Assembly: GCF_005938655.1 (NCBI RefSeq)
Contig: NZ_VCQT01000045.1
Location: 310,001-374,000, forward strand
Source: Alloalcanivorax gelatiniphagus
GTDB taxonomy: Bacteria > Pseudomonadota > Gammaproteobacteria > Pseudomonadales > Alcanivoracaceae
Direction of reading: 5' to 3'
DNA length: 64,000 nucleotides
Shown here in pieces: positions 52,819-62,548 of the stretch. Within the stretch, counting starts at the first letter, position 1; each line of letters opens with the position of its first letter. Below the pieces are notes generated by a model. The model saw only the letters and a program-made list of their open reading frames with translations. It was not told where the DNA came from and did no database searches. The translations under genes were made by a program, and so were the position numbers.

Positions 52819-53844
52819 TCAGCCACCGAGCTGGCATTCGATCACCCCGTACCAGCCCAGGCCCCGGTAGGTTTCGTACCCCGGCGTCAGAGCGAAGGCC
52901 ACCAGCTTGTCGCCGTCCTGGTAGTAGCCGCGCTCGCGGCCTTCGGTGCGGAGCGGGTAGGGGCTGCCCAGTTCACCGCCACCGGTGGCGTCGGCGATAA
53001 GGCGGTGCTCGGCATCGAGCAGCATGACCCGGCATTGGGCACGTTCTTCGTCACTGAGCCCCACGCCTTGCACCACGTCGCCGGCCTGGGGTGTCCAGTC
53101 AAAGAAAATGCCAAGCACCCCCAGGGGCGTGCCGTCGGCGTCGCCGCCGGAGCGGATGGCGGTGGCATAGGTGGCCACGGCGGCGTCGTCCAGGGCGCTG
53201 TTGCGGGCGATGTCGGCGACCGTGAAGTCGTCGCCGCTGGCGGTGTTCATGGCCTGCTGGAACCAGTCGCTGCGCGCCACGTTGAGGCCCACCGCGTTGG
53301 GGTAACGGTGCGGTCGGCCATTGGCCACCACGCGCCCTTCGGCGTCGGCGATCCACAGGTCCAGGTACACCACGTAGGAACGCAGGATGGTGGCCAGGCG
53401 GTCGCTGGCGTGTTGCCGTACCGCCGGCCGGGGATCGCCGGCGGCGGCCACCACCGCCGAGTCGGTGGCCCACCAGCGCACGTCACAGGACCGCTCGAAC
53501 AGGTTGCGGTCGATGATCTCGATGGCGTTCAGCGACAGGTCGGTGAGCCGCTGGCCCCGGAAGGCCACCAGCATCTCCCCGCCGGCCTCCTCGATGCGCC
53601 GGGTGTGGCCCTCCACCGCCTGGCGGAAGTCGGCGGCGATATGATTGATCTCCTCGGACACCCGGCCGATCTCCTCGGCGACCACCCCGAAGGCGGCGCC
53701 GGCGCCCCCGGCGCGGGCCGCCTCGATGCGGGCGTTGAGGGCCAGGATGCGGGTGGTTTGCATGATGTCCTCGATGGCGCCGACCTTGTCGTGGGTCATC
53801 TCGGAAATGTCATAGGCGAGCTTCAGAATGGTGTTGTCTTGCAT
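52819..53844 (-). CDS. Soluble methyl-accepting-type receptor with C-terminal Cache domain
   Basis: The 341-residue protein starts with a short MCP signalling hairpin (TTRILALNARIEAARAGGAG near residues 31-50, then AFGVVAEEIGRVSEEIN) that contains the invariant MCP core. The sensor domain follows it, a Cache-like fold with YLDLWIADAEGRVVANGRP, SDWFQQAMNTASGDDFTVAD and LGVLGIFFDWTPQ. No membrane helix is present. In classical MCPs the order is the reverse. It could be a cytosolic receptor or a non-chemotactic signalling protein. ATG 53844 follows GGGAG. Confidence 0.78.
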   Translation of the reverse strand: MQDNTILKLAYDISEMTHDKVGAIEDIMQTTRILALNARIEAARAGGAGAAFGVVAEEIGRVSEEINHIAADFRQAVEGHTRRIEEAGGEMLVAFRGQRLTDLSLNAIEIIDRNLFERSCDVRWWATDSAVVAAAGDPRPAVRQHASDRLATILRSYVVYLDLWIADAEGRVVANGRPHRYPNAVGLNVARSDWFQQAMNTASGDDFTVADIARNSALDDAAVATYATAIRSGGDADGTPLGVLGIFFDWTPQAGDVVQGVGLSDEERAQCRVMLLDAEHRLIADATGGGELGSPYPLRTEGRERGYYQDGDKLVAFALTPGYETYRGLGWYGVIECQLGG

Positions 53845-54043
53845 GGGCACGCTCCCGTTTGGTTTTGCATCAGGCAGGTAGACCTTTCTCGATGTTTGCC
53901 TTGCAATAAACGGGCCTTGCGATATCCGTTAGTCCTTGTTTTTAATGGATAAAATTCGCCTATACCGGTTTATCGGCCAAACCGGGCAGTAACTTTAACG
54001 GCGGGCGGGGCGGCAAAGGATCCGGATTGGCATGCAAAAGGGG

Positions 54044-54071
54044 TTGACCGGGGCGGCGACGGGTGTATGCT
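54044..54071 (+). promoter_or_regulatory. Sigma-70 promoter of the cold-shock gene
   Basis: TTGACC and TATGCT are separated by 16 bases and begin a transcript about 155 bases before the cspA-like ATG. This is the only strong promoter I could place by eye in the window. Confidence 0.6.
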
Positions 54072-54077
54072 GGCCCC

Positions 54078-54231
54078 TAGCTAGAAAGTACAGCAGTATT
54101 TATGAATCCCCGTTCGATACCCTTCCTTTAGTGTTCGTCCTGACCTTCATAAGTAACAGTAAACTTCCAGCGCCCCCGGGTCCCTTAAACCGGACCTAAC
54201 CAAAGACTCTATGAATGATCAGGAGATGATT
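54078..54231 (+). promoter_or_regulatory. Long 5' leader of the cold-shock gene
   Basis: The leader of about 155 bases carries no conserved frame and ends in the ribosome-binding site CAGGAGATGATT. Long leaders of this kind in cspA genes fold differently at low temperature and control stability and translation. It includes a mix of CTAG-repeat and GC-rich segments (CCCCCGGG). The 5' region from 53845 to 54043 holds nothing else I recognise. Confidence 0.5.
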
Positions 54232-54438
54232 ATGTCTACTACCACCGGTACCGTTAAGTGGTTCAACGAATCCAAAGGTTTTGGCTTTATCGAGCAAAGC
54301 GGCGGCCCCGACGTCTTCGTACACTTCAGCGCCATCACTGGCTCCGGTTTCAAAACCCTGGCTGAAGGCCAGCAGGTTGAGTTCACCGTGACCCAGGGCC
54401 AGAAAGGTCCGCAGGCAGAAAACGTGGTCGCGGTATAA
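54232..54438 (+). CDS. cspA: CspA-family cold-shock protein
   Basis: The 68-residue protein is a single cold-shock domain with RNP1 KGFGFIEQ and RNP2 VFVHFSAI. It binds single-stranded RNA and acts as a chaperone of mRNA structure. The start at 54232 has AGGAG 7 bases upstream, so the ATG at 54211 is rejected. It has its own promoter and long leader, and a strong terminator follows. Confidence 0.93.
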   Translation: MSTTTGTVKWFNESKGFGFIEQSGGPDVFVHFSAITGSGFKTLAEGQQVEFTVTQGQKGPQAENVVAV

Positions 54439-54504
54439 GACCACGGATACCGGCCTGAGGGCCGGCATCCCTTCCGGCGCGCTTCGGCGCGGTCGGAAAA
54501 AAAG

Positions 54505-54533
54505 AGCGGAGCCTTCGGGCTCCGCTTTTTTTT
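54505..54533 (+). terminator. Rho-independent terminator after cspA
   Basis: AGCGGAGCC, loop TTCG, then GGCTCCGCT and a run of T. The nine-bp perfect stem with UUCG tetraloop is a textbook terminator, 66 bases after the cspA stop. Confidence 0.92.
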
Positions 54534-54604
54534 GTGCTCACAGAGCGTGCGTTGGCCGGTCGGTTAGCGGTATAAGGGGGGAACTCGAGTTGGACGGGGG
54601 TGCC

Positions 54605-55708
54605 ATGATTGGTGACCGCGAAGTGATTCTGTTCCATGATCCGCGCACCCTGGCCCATCAGCCGGACGCGGACGCCGCCTTTCTGCCCGGGCGCCTTGAC
54701 CGCCGGGTTCGCGAGATCCTGTCCGGCCTGGTGGTCAAATGGAGTTATCCGGAGCACCCCGGCCGCCTGCGGGCAATCCTGGAGCTGCTCGAAAAGGAGC
54801 CGGTGCCCGGAGTGCGTTGCGAGCCCGGCGTGGCCGCCACCCGGGAACAACTGGCGCGGGTGCACACCACTTCCTACCTGGATGGCATCGAGGCCATGCG
54901 CGGCGAAAACGCCTGGCTGGACATGGACACCACGGCGGTGTCGCCGGGCAGTGTGGAGGCCGCCGAGGTGGCCGCCGGCACCGCCATCGCCGCGGTGGAG
55001 GCGGTGGTATCCGGCCGCGCCCGGGGTGCCTTCGCGGCGGTGCGCCCGCCGGGGCACCATGCCGAGTCGGTGCGCGCCCGTGGCTTCTGCCTGTTCAACA
55101 ACGTGGCGGTGGCGGCGGCCCATGCCCAGGCGGCGCTGGGGTGCCAGCGCGTGCTGATCATTGACTGGGACGTGCACCACGGCAACGGGACCCAGGAAAT
55201 TTTCTGGGCGGACCCGGACGTGCTGTTTTTCGATACCCACCGGGCGGCGCCGTTCTACCCCGGTTCCGGCGCCTTGACGGAAGTGGGCGGCGGTCTTGGT
55301 GAGGGCTATACGGTGAACGTGCCGCTACCCGGCGACACCGGCGATATGGCCATGCTGAAAGCGTTCCGGGAGGTGCTGGTGCCGGCGGCGGAGGCGTTCC
55401 AGCCGGACCTGGTGCTGGTGTCCGCCGGTTTCGACGCCCACCGTTTCGATCTGGCCATGAACGTGAGCTACGAAGGCTTCGCGTCGATGACCGCCATTGT
55501 CCGTGATATCGCCGACCGCCATTGCGACGGGCGGCTGGCCATGGTGCTGGAGGGTGGCTATCACACCGAATCCCTGGCCCATGGCGTGCGCGCCACCTTG
55601 GAAGTGATGGCCGGCGCCGATCCGGAGGACCCTGGAGCGCCGGGCATCCGCGCGGTGGAAGAGGCCGCGGAATTTCACCGCGACGCCTTCAGCGAGAGCG
55701 GCCGCTAG
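54605..55708 (+). CDS. Histone deacetylase-family amidohydrolase (AcuC/APAH-like)
   Basis: The 367-residue protein has the arginase/deacetylase fold: [20 protein letters not shown] and the zinc-binding block [14 protein letters not shown] (Asp, His), [10 protein letters not shown] and EGGYH. Bacterial relatives remove acetyl groups from acetylpolyamines, acetyl-CoA synthetase or acetoin-related substrates. The Tyr of the catalytic GGY motif is present. ATG 54605 is used; TTG 54590 is unlikely. It converges on the unrecognised 657-aa gene with 4 bases of overlap. Role uncertain. Confidence 0.87.
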   Translation: MIGDREVILFHDPRTLAHQPDADAAFLPGRLDRRVREILSGLVVKWSYPEHPGRLRAILELLEKEPVPGVRCEPGVAATREQLARVHTTSYLDGIEAMRGENAWLDMDTTAVSPGSVEAAEVAAGTAIAAVEAVVSGRARGAFAAVRPPGHHAESVRARGFCLFNNVAVAAAHAQAALGCQRVLIIDWDVHHGNGTQEIFWADPDVLFFDTHRAAPFYPGSGALTEVGGGLGEGYTVNVPLPGDTGDMAMLKAFREVLVPAAEAFQPDLVLVSAGFDAHRFDLAMNVSYEGFASMTAIVRDIADRHCDGRLAMVLEGGYHTESLAHGVRATLEVMAGADPEDPGAPGIRAVEEAAEFHRDAFSESGR

Positions 55709-57678
55709 CGTTCCAGGGCCCAGCTGTCCCGGGCCAGGGCTTCCACCCGGGCCACATCCTCGGCGGGCACCCGGGCCGGGTCCAGGTGTTCCAGCGGATC
55801 GAAGTGGAAAATATAGAGCCGGGAAACGAACTCGGCCACCGGCAGCGAGGATTCACCATAACGCTCGCCGCGCCCCTCGGTGGACACCTTCACGCCGTTG
55901 CCCAGATCCTGGCCGGAATCATTGTTCGGGTTGTAGAAATACACCCGCATCACCTCGTCCTGATCCAGGGTCACGCGCTGAATGGTGATGGCGTGCCAGC
56001 CCACGAAGCGGGCGGCGCTGTCGGTCACCGCCAGCCCCGCCGGCTGCGGGTAGATCAGCGGCTGATTGCCGTTGTACATCGGGTGGTAGCAGGCGTAGAA
56101 GTGGCGCACGAAGCCTTCGTAATCGTGCAGCTTGCCGGTGGCCAGGTCCACCGCCAGGCGGAAGCCCCGTCCTACCCACCAGCCGTGAAACTCCGGATTG
56201 ATCCAGCGGTGCGGGTCGTCATCGCGGTCGGCGCACAGACTGCCCATGGCGTGGTAGATCCGGTCCAGATGGGGCACCAGTACCGCCGACACCGCGTCCA
56301 CGTCCTGGGGCGCGATGGCCGGCATGGTCAGCGCCAGCTCCTTGGACGACAGCCGCTGGCCTTCGAAATGCATCACCAGGTCGTCGTCCCGGGTGGCCCA
56401 GACGATCATCTGCAGCAGGTAATCCGGGTCGTTGTAGGCCCACATGGAAATGGCCCGCGCCGATTGGCAGGTGGGGTTGTTGCCCTGGCCCACGCCCAGG
56501 GGCAGACCCAGTACCGTCAGCACAGCGGCGATCAACTGCACCTTGGCCGGCTGCACGTCGCCCAGGGCCTGGACGATGGCGGCATCGGCGCTGGGGCTCA
56601 GGGTCTGGCCCAGCTGGCGCCACAGCGCCGGCGCCACCGGCGGCGCGAACAGCACGCCGCGTTCCAGCATCAGCGCCAGGCCGTAGGCGGCCTGGGCGGT
56701 ATCCGGGAACACCGACGCCTCGATCAGGGTGTAGACCAGTTCCTGATAGCACAGCAGGGCATCGCGGCCGGTGGCGCTCAGGCCCAGGGCGGCGCTCACC
56801 AGCTCGCTGGACTGGGTCAGGGCGAAGCGCAGGAACACCGGCTGATAGGCGGACACCAGGCCGGTGTCGTGCATGGCGCGGGCGAAGCCGCCGGCTTCCT
56901 GCTGCAGGGCCTGGGTGTCCATGGTGGCCAGGCGCTCGGCGTACACCTCCAGGCCCGGGTCTTCCACCGATGCCTGGGTGGGGCCGAACAGGGCGCTGAC
57001 CAGACGATCCGCGCCACGGCTGTTGGAAACGGTGATGGACGGGTTGTACAGGCAGGCGGCGATCTGCGTGATCATCGCCTTGATGTGATCCACGCGCACC
57101 GGGCGCTGGGCCAGGATGCGCCAGATTTCCTCGATCAGCCGATCGATGATGTTGTCGTAGCCGATCCGTGACACCAGCATCTGCAGCACGCCGCGGACCG
57201 CCGCCGCCATGCGCCCCTGGCGCACCCGGATCGCCTCGCCGCCGGTCTCGAACAGCAAGTCCAGATTCAGCGCCAGCACCTGGGCCAGGTAGTGGTGGGC
57301 CTGCTCGGCGGAGAGCGCCGGATGGGCCAGTTCGCCCTGGGCCACCGCCAGCAGGCGCAATTCGCTCAGGCATTCCAGGGTGATGTCGTCGGGGCCGCCG
57401 AGCCGCAGTGTCTGCACGGTGATGTCCGCCTGCAGAATTTCCGGCTGTGCCCAGTCGGTGCCGCCGAACAGGCCAGAGTGCTCGATGGCGGCGGCCCGTT
57501 GATACAGGTGTCCGGCGCCCTCCGGCTGGCAAAGCAGACGGCCGGCCAGTTGCATGACCTTGCCCACATGCAGGGCCTTGGCGAAGCGGCTGGCATCGGT
57601 GACCCGCGCCAGTGCTTCGTCGAAGCGTGTTACCAGATCCGGCGTGGCCTCGTGGTGCTGCGTATCACTGCTGCTCAT
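55705..57678 (-). CDS. Unrecognised protein with papain-like Gln-Cys-His-Asn signature
   Basis: The 657-residue protein has no domain I can name. Its first 390 residues are helical and repeat-like ([30 protein letters not shown]). The C-terminal 260 residues contain Q398 and C404 in [19 protein letters not shown]562 in [11 protein letters not shown] and N583 in [12 protein letters not shown]. Gln and Cys six residues apart and a later His and Asn in strand context are the exact pattern of papain-like proteases (Q19, C25, H159, N175 in papain). No signal peptide is seen, so it is probably cytosolic. A divergent ATP-grasp gene starts 213 bases away. Assignment as a clan CA cysteine protease or transglutaminase is inference. 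Confidence 0.55.
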   Translation of the reverse strand: MSSSDTQHHEATPDLVTRFDEALARVTDASRFAKALHVGKVMQLAGRLLCQPEGAGHLYQRAAAIEHSGLFGGTDWAQPEILQADITVQTLRLGGPDDITLECLSELRLLAVAQGELAHPALSAEQAHHYLAQVLALNLDLLFETGGEAIRVRQGRMAAAVRGVLQMLVSRIGYDNIIDRLIEEIWRILAQRPVRVDHIKAMITQIAACLYNPSITVSNSRGADRLVSALFGPTQASVEDPGLEVYAERLATMDTQALQQEAGGFARAMHDTGLVSAYQPVFLRFALTQSSELVSAALGLSATGRDALLCYQELVYTLIEASVFPDTAQAAYGLALMLERGVLFAPPVAPALWRQLGQTLSPSADAAIVQALGDVQPAKVQLIAAVLTVLGLPLGVGQGNNPTCQSARAISMWAYNDPDYLLQMIVWATRDDDLVMHFEGQRLSSKELALTMPAIAPQDVDAVSAVLVPHLDRIYHAMGSLCADRDDDPHRWINPEFHGWWVGRGFRLAVDLATGKLHDYEGFVRHFYACYHPMYNGNQPLIYPQPAGLAVTDSAARFVGWHAITIQRVTLDQDEVMRVYFYNPNNDSGQDLGNGVKVSTEGRGERYGESSLPVAEFVSRLYIFHFDPLEHLDPARVPAEDVARVEALARDSWALER

Positions 57679-57891
57679 GGTCTCCCCGGATATTGCTGGT
57701 TCGCCGCCGGCGGGACGGCCCGCGGAACACTATACCCCAAGATGAACCCTCGACCCTTGACGCGGCAAGCGCTGTGTTCTGTTAGGCTGGGTGTTCGGGT
57801 CAGCGACCCGGTGTGCAAGGACGCCACGCCGAACCCCGCGGTGGCATGCCGCTCCCTCCCTCCACGGTCGGCCCGTAACAAGGAGATGCTT

Positions 57892-59118
57892 ATGACGGCG
57901 AAAAATCCGCAAAAAGGCTACGTAGCCCTGCTGGGATGGAGTCTCAACGCCATCGAGGCATTGGAAAAATTCGACCGGCGTTTCATCGTGGTCGCGCCGG
58001 ACTGGGCGCGTGCCTTCGCCGAGGAACACGACATTCCCTTCATGCGCTGGGATTTCGAGCGACTTAACGACCGTTCGATGGAAATCGCCGAAAAACTCAA
58101 GGACGAAGGCGTGGACGTGGCGATCCCGCTGTTCGAGGAAACCGTCGAATGGGCCGGCGCCGTGAACTCCGTATTGATGGACAACCCGCGCCTGTACGGC
58201 CAGTCGGTGCTGTTCCGCGACAAGGCGCTGATGAAACGGCGCGCCCAACTGGGCGGCATCCGTGTGGGCATTTTCGAGGAAGCCCACGACCGGGAAGACG
58301 TGATCCGTTTTCTCAAGCGCGTCAACCAGACCCTGCTCAAGCTGGACGGCGACCCCAATGATCCGATTCACCTGAAGGCCTTCGACAAGGCCGGTTGTCT
58401 CGGCCACCGGGTGATCCGCACGCCGGACGAAGTCGACACCATTCCCGACGAGGAATTTCCGGTGTTGATGGAGAGCCACCTGGACGGTTGGGAGTTCGCG
58501 GTGGAAGCCTGGATTCACGACGGCAAGATCCGCTTCCTGAACATTTCCGAGTACGTGACGCTGGGCTACTCGGTGTTCGTGCCGGCCAGCCCGGAACTGG
58601 AAAACTGGCGTCCGCGCATCGAGCAGGAAATCGAAAAACTGATCAAAACCTTCGACCTGCAATCCGGCTTTATTCACCCGGAATACTTCGTCACCAGCGA
58701 CGGCACCATGTACTTCGGCGAGGTGGCCTATCGGCCGCCGGGCTTCAAGGTGTTCGAGCTGCTGGAGAAGGTCTACGGCTTCAACGCCTACCAGGCCATG
58801 GTGCTGGTGTTTGATCCGAAAACCGAAGAGCAGGAGATTCTCGATTTCTTCCCCCGCGAGGTGGTGGATGCCAAGGGCCATGCCGGTTGCTTCGGCGTGT
58901 ACCCGCGCCGCCGGGTGGTCAGCCACCTGGAGATCCCGGAAGAGACCCTGAACCATCCGTACTTCGACTTCCATGAGCTGACCGCGCCGTTGGAAGAAAC
59001 CGTCACCAAGCGCACCGCCTTCGGTACCCATTGGGGGCTGGTGTACTTCCATGGCGACGACCCCTACCAGATGCGTGACCTGCTCAAGCATCAGGAAGAA
59101 CTGGATTTCTATATCTGA
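57892..59118 (+). CDS. ATP-grasp ligase-like protein
   Basis: The 408-residue protein starts with a Rossmann-like pre-ATP-grasp segment (YVALLGWSLNAIEALEKFD) and contains an ATP-grasp core: FRDKALMKRRAQ, PVLMESHLDGWEFAVEAWIHDG and the metal-binding HPEYFVTSDGTMYFGEVAYRPPG. The Gly-Trp-Glu substitution in the usual GxE segment is conserved in carboxylate-amine ligase relatives. It would join an acyl phosphate to an amine, but substrates are unknown. The start at 57892 has AAGGAG at good spacing; the 200-residue open extension to 57292 lies in the divergent gene and is excluded. Confidence 0.82.
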   Translation: MTAKNPQKGYVALLGWSLNAIEALEKFDRRFIVVAPDWARAFAEEHDIPFMRWDFERLNDRSMEIAEKLKDEGVDVAIPLFEETVEWAGAVNSVLMDNPRLYGQSVLFRDKALMKRRAQLGGIRVGIFEEAHDREDVIRFLKRVNQTLLKLDGDPNDPIHLKAFDKAGCLGHRVIRTPDEVDTIPDEEFPVLMESHLDGWEFAVEAWIHDGKIRFLNISEYVTLGYSVFVPASPELENWRPRIEQEIEKLIKTFDLQSGFIHPEYFVTSDGTMYFGEVAYRPPGFKVFELLEKVYGFNAYQAMVLVFDPKTEEQEILDFFPREVVDAKGHAGCFGVYPRRRVVSHLEIPEETLNHPYFDFHELTAPLEETVTKRTAFGTHWGLVYFHGDDPYQMRDLLKHQEELDFYI

Positions 59119-59124
59119 TCCGCC

Positions 59125-59160
59125 CCACCGCCGGCGGCTCTGACCGCCGGCGGTGGCTTT
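59125..59160 (+). terminator. Hairpin terminator after the ATP-grasp gene
   Basis: CCACCGCCGGCGG, loop CTCTGA, then CCGCCGGCGGTGG: a 13-bp perfect stem followed by CTTTCC, 7 bases after the stop. The T-run is short, but the stem is very strong. Confidence 0.75.
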
Positions 59161-59349
59161 CCTCACTGTTCCGTTCTCCCCACCCGCCTTTCGCGCTACC
59201 TGCCTCCGTGCAACCCAGCCCCGTGCACTCCTGTTCTTCGGGTGTGGTGCCCGCGTGCGCCTGGCCGTGGCCCGGTGTCCGGCCGTGGGTGGGGTTGACA
59301 GCCGTCCAGGCTTTTTCTTAAATAGATAACAGTTTCGGAGAAAGAAAAA

Positions 59350-60327
59350 ATGGCCAGCAACTACCAACTACAAACATTGGCCCGCGCTCTCGACGTTCTG
59401 GAATTGATGGAACGCACCCCGGAGCCCATGTCCCTGACCGAGATCGCCGATGCCATGGGCGAGGCCACGGCCATCGTCTATCGCATCCTGCATACCCTGG
59501 AAGCCCGGGGTTACCTGTACCGCCGCCCCCAGGACAAGCGCTACAGCTATACCGGCCGGTCCACCGGCGCCGGGGCTGTGAGTCGGGCGGTGGATGTGCT
59601 GCAGGCGGCCTCGGCGGCGGTGCCGGAGGGCGCCCCCCTGGAGCGGCTGGCCAGCAGCGTGGGGCTGGACCCGCGCATCGCCGAAGAGATTTTGGTACCG
59701 CTCAGCGAAAAAGGCCTGATGCGCCAGGACGCCGATACCGACCGCTGGCACCTCTCCCACTCGGTGATGGAACTGGCCCGCCCCTTCCTCAACAGCGACG
59801 ACGTGCTGGTGCGCGTGCGGCCGCTGATGGAGCAGTGGCACGCGGAGACCGGCGAGACCGTGTCCCTGTTTCATCGTGCCGGTAACCAGCAGATCGTCAC
59901 CGCCGCGCTGCCCAGCACGCACCCGGTGCGCTACGCCCTGGAAGTGGGCAGTGCCTTCCCGCTGTATCTGGGCGCCGGTGGCAAGGCGATGCTGGCGTTC
60001 CTGCCGGAAGCGGAGTGCGAGTCGCTGATCAAGGCCGGCGCCCTCGACGCCATGACCCGCTATGTCCCCAACGCCTCCGCGCTGCGCAAGGAACTGGCCC
60101 TGATCCGCCAACGGGGTTTTGCCATTTCCAGCGGTGAGCGGGTGGAAGGGGCCAGCGCGGTGGCGCTGCCGATTCTCCGCGAGGACGGCCGGCCGGCGGC
60201 GGTGTTGGGGCTGATGATGCCCAGTTTCCGTACTTCCGATGCCGAGCTGCAGCGGCTCGGTGAGCGACTTTCCGAAGCGCTTCGGTCGCTGTCCGCGCCC
60301 GCGGACCAGAGCCGCCGGGGCGCCTAA
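59350..60327 (+). CDS. IclR-family regulator with duplicated winged-helix region
   Basis: The 325-residue protein has two N-terminal winged helix-turn-helix segments: residues 6-60 (TLARALDVLELMERT, MSLTEIADAMGEATAIVYRI) and about 76-140 (AVDVLQAASAAVPEGAPLERL, ASSVGLDPRIAEEILV). The IclR effector domain follows (LVRVRPLMEQWHAETGETVS, YLGAGGKAMLAFLPE). Usual IclR proteins carry one HTH and are about 250-270 aa, so this one is longer by one domain. It probably controls the acyl-CoA dehydrogenase and Tct genes that follow. The ATG at 59350 follows GGAGAAAG. Confidence 0.85.
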   Translation: MASNYQLQTLARALDVLELMERTPEPMSLTEIADAMGEATAIVYRILHTLEARGYLYRRPQDKRYSYTGRSTGAGAVSRAVDVLQAASAAVPEGAPLERLASSVGLDPRIAEEILVPLSEKGLMRQDADTDRWHLSHSVMELARPFLNSDDVLVRVRPLMEQWHAETGETVSLFHRAGNQQIVTAALPSTHPVRYALEVGSAFPLYLGAGGKAMLAFLPEAECESLIKAGALDAMTRYVPNASALRKELALIRQRGFAISSGERVEGASAVALPILREDGRPAAVLGLMMPSFRTSDAELQRLGERLSEALRSLSAPADQSRRGA

Positions 60328-60361
60328 CCATCGCCGGAGTCACCGGCATAAGGAGAACACT

Positions 60362-61531
60362 ATGATTCGTGATCAGGAGGGCCTGGCGGCGCTGCTGGAA
60401 GATGTCCGGGTCTGGGTCCGTGAGGTGGCGATTCCCGCCGAGGACACCGTGGAAGCCCAGGACCAAGTGCCGGAGGAGCTGGTCGAGGACATGCGTCGCC
60501 GGGGCTTTTTCGGCTGGAGCATTCCGGAGCAGTATGGCGGCGCCGGGCTGACCTGCGAGGAGCTGGTGCTGGCCGCCATGGAGCTTTCCCAGGCCGCCAC
60601 CGCCTTCCGCGCCCGGGTGGGCACCAACACCGGCATCGGCTCCGAGGCGCTGGTGGCCGACGGCACCGAGGAACAGAAAAGCCGCTACCTGCCGGCCCTG
60701 GCCCGGGGTGAGATCACCGGTTGCTTCGCGCTCACCGAACCGGAGGCCGGCTCCGACGCCACCGCCCTGACCACTAGCGCGCGCCGGGACGGCGATCACT
60801 ATGTGCTCAACGGCACCAAGTGCTACATCACCAACGCCCCCATCGCCGGCCTGTTCACGGTGATGGCGCGCACCGACCCGGACAACCTCACCGCCGGCGG
60901 CATCAGCGCCTTTCTGGTGGAAGCGGGCACGCCGGGCCTGAGCGTGGGGCCGGCCTATAAAAAGATGGGCCAGGCCGGTTCGCCGGTGTCGGAAGTGTAC
61001 TTCGAGGACTGCCGGGTGCCCGCCGCCAATCTGATCGGCGGCGTGGAAGGGCAGGGGTTCGTCACCGCCATGAAGGTGCTCAACAAACAGCGCCTGCATT
61101 TGAGCGCCCTGTGCACCGGCCCGGCCATGCGCATGCTCGACGAGGCCCTGAGCCATGCCAGCCAGCGCCGCCAGTTCGGGCGCCCGGTGGCGGAGTTCCA
61201 GCTGGTGCAGGCCATGATCGCCGACATGCAGACCGAAATTCACGCGGCGCGGGCGCTGATCCTGGACACCGCGCGCAAACGCGACGACGGCGGCGACGTG
61301 AAGCTGGAAGCCTCCATGTGCAAGTACTTCGCCTCGGAAATGTGCGGCCGGGTGGCCGACCGGGCGGTGCAGATCTTCGGCGGCGCCGGCTACGTGGCGG
61401 ATTACAGCTGCATCGAGCGGCTCTACCGGGATGTGCGCCTGTTCCGGCTCTACGAAGGCACCAGCCAGATTCACCAACTCAATATCGCCAAGCTGACCCT
61501 GCGGCAGGCGTCCCAGCGGCTGGCGCGCTGA
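60362..61531 (+). CDS. Acyl-CoA dehydrogenase
   Basis: The 389-residue flavoenzyme has the family signatures CFALTEPEAGSDATALTTSA, the QIFGGAGYVADY block and RDVRLFRLYEGTSQIHQLNI, with EGTSQI near the C-terminus. The catalytic base is expected as Glu in LYEGTS. It removes 2,3-hydrogens of an acyl-CoA and passes electrons to ETF. Downstream solute-binding proteins suggest the substrate is an imported carboxylate. ATG 60362 follows AAGGAGAAC, 34 bases after the IclR stop; a longer frame is antisense-like. Confidence 0.9.
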   Translation: MIRDQEGLAALLEDVRVWVREVAIPAEDTVEAQDQVPEELVEDMRRRGFFGWSIPEQYGGAGLTCEELVLAAMELSQAATAFRARVGTNTGIGSEALVADGTEEQKSRYLPALARGEITGCFALTEPEAGSDATALTTSARRDGDHYVLNGTKCYITNAPIAGLFTVMARTDPDNLTAGGISAFLVEAGTPGLSVGPAYKKMGQAGSPVSEVYFEDCRVPAANLIGGVEGQGFVTAMKVLNKQRLHLSALCTGPAMRMLDEALSHASQRRQFGRPVAEFQLVQAMIADMQTEIHAARALILDTARKRDDGGDVKLEASMCKYFASEMCGRVADRAVQIFGGAGYVADYSCIERLYRDVRLFRLYEGTSQIHQLNIAKLTLRQASQRLAR

Positions 61532-61569
61532 GCGCCGCCGTTCTCACTGAAAAAAAGAGGAAAGACGAC

Positions 61570-62532
61570 ATGCTTACAATAATCACCCGTCGTATCCGTG
61601 CTCTGGCCGTCATCGGTGCGGCCCTGGCCTGTCTCAACCCGGCCTGGGCCGCCGACTACCCGGAGCGTCCGGTCACCGCCATGGTGCCGTTCCCGGCCGG
61701 CGGCAGCACCGACCTGATGGCCCGCGCCATCGCCCAGGAACTGACCGACAGCCTGGGCACCAATGTGGTGGTGGACAACCGTTCCGGCGGCGCCGGCACG
61801 GTGGGGCTGGCGGCCCTGGCCCGGGCCCGCGCGGACGGCTACACCGTCGGCGTGGTGCCGGCGGCGCCGCTGGTCAACCAGCCGCACATGCATCGCACTC
61901 CCTACGATCTGGATTCGTTCGATTACGTGTGCCAGTTCTTTGAGAGCCCCCAGGCCCTGGCGGTGAAGCCGGGTTCCCCGTTCTCCAACCTGGAAGAACT
62001 GGTGGCCTACGCCAAGACCCACCCCGGCGAACTGACCTATGGCAGCCCCGGTCCGGGCTCATTGCCGAACCTGGCCATGGAACAGTTTCTGGAAAAAGCC
62101 GGCGTGGACATCACCCATGTGCCGTTCGCCGGTGATGGCCCGGGCGTGACCGCGCTGATGGGCGGCCATGTGGACCTCTACATGACCATGTCCAACGTGA
62201 TCGCCGACCGCGACCTGAAGTCGGTGGCGATCTTCAGCGAACAGGAACTGGACACCCTGCCCGGCGTGCAAACCGCCGCCGCCCAGGGTTACGACATGAC
62301 CGCCTCCTGGTGGGGTGGCGTGATCGCGCCCAAGGGCATTCCCGACGAGGCCCGCGAGGCCCTGGAAAAAAGCTGCAAACAGGCCACCGAATCGGAACGG
62401 CTGGGCAAGGTGCTCGACCGGCTCGGCACCCAGGCGGCCTATCTGGGACCGGTGGAGTTCCGCGCCAAGGTGGAAGCCATCTCCAAGACCAATGGACGGT
62501 TGATCGAAAAAGTTCTCAAAAATCGTTCCTGA
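61570..62532 (+). CDS. tctC: TctC-family solute-binding protein, first copy
   Basis: The 320-residue protein has a signal peptide ending in NPAWA (about residue 26) and the Bug/TctC fold: YPERPVTAMVPFPAGGSTD, VVVDNRSGGAGTVGLAALAR, ITHVPFAGDGPGVTALMGG. It binds a carboxylate in the periplasm for the tripartite tricarboxylate transporter. It is followed 16 bases later by a close paralogue. Both sit in one operon with TctB, so the second copy may broaden ligand range. Confidence 0.9.
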   Translation: MLTIITRRIRALAVIGAALACLNPAWAADYPERPVTAMVPFPAGGSTDLMARAIAQELTDSLGTNVVVDNRSGGAGTVGLAALARARADGYTVGVVPAAPLVNQPHMHRTPYDLDSFDYVCQFFESPQALAVKPGSPFSNLEELVAYAKTHPGELTYGSPGPGSLPNLAMEQFLEKAGVDITHVPFAGDGPGVTALMGGHVDLYMTMSNVIADRDLKSVAIFSEQELDTLPGVQTAAAQGYDMTASWWGGVIAPKGIPDEAREALEKSCKQATESERLGKVLDRLGTQAAYLGPVEFRAKVEAISKTNGRLIEKVLKNRS

Positions 62533-62548
62533 TCCCAGAGACAAAAAA

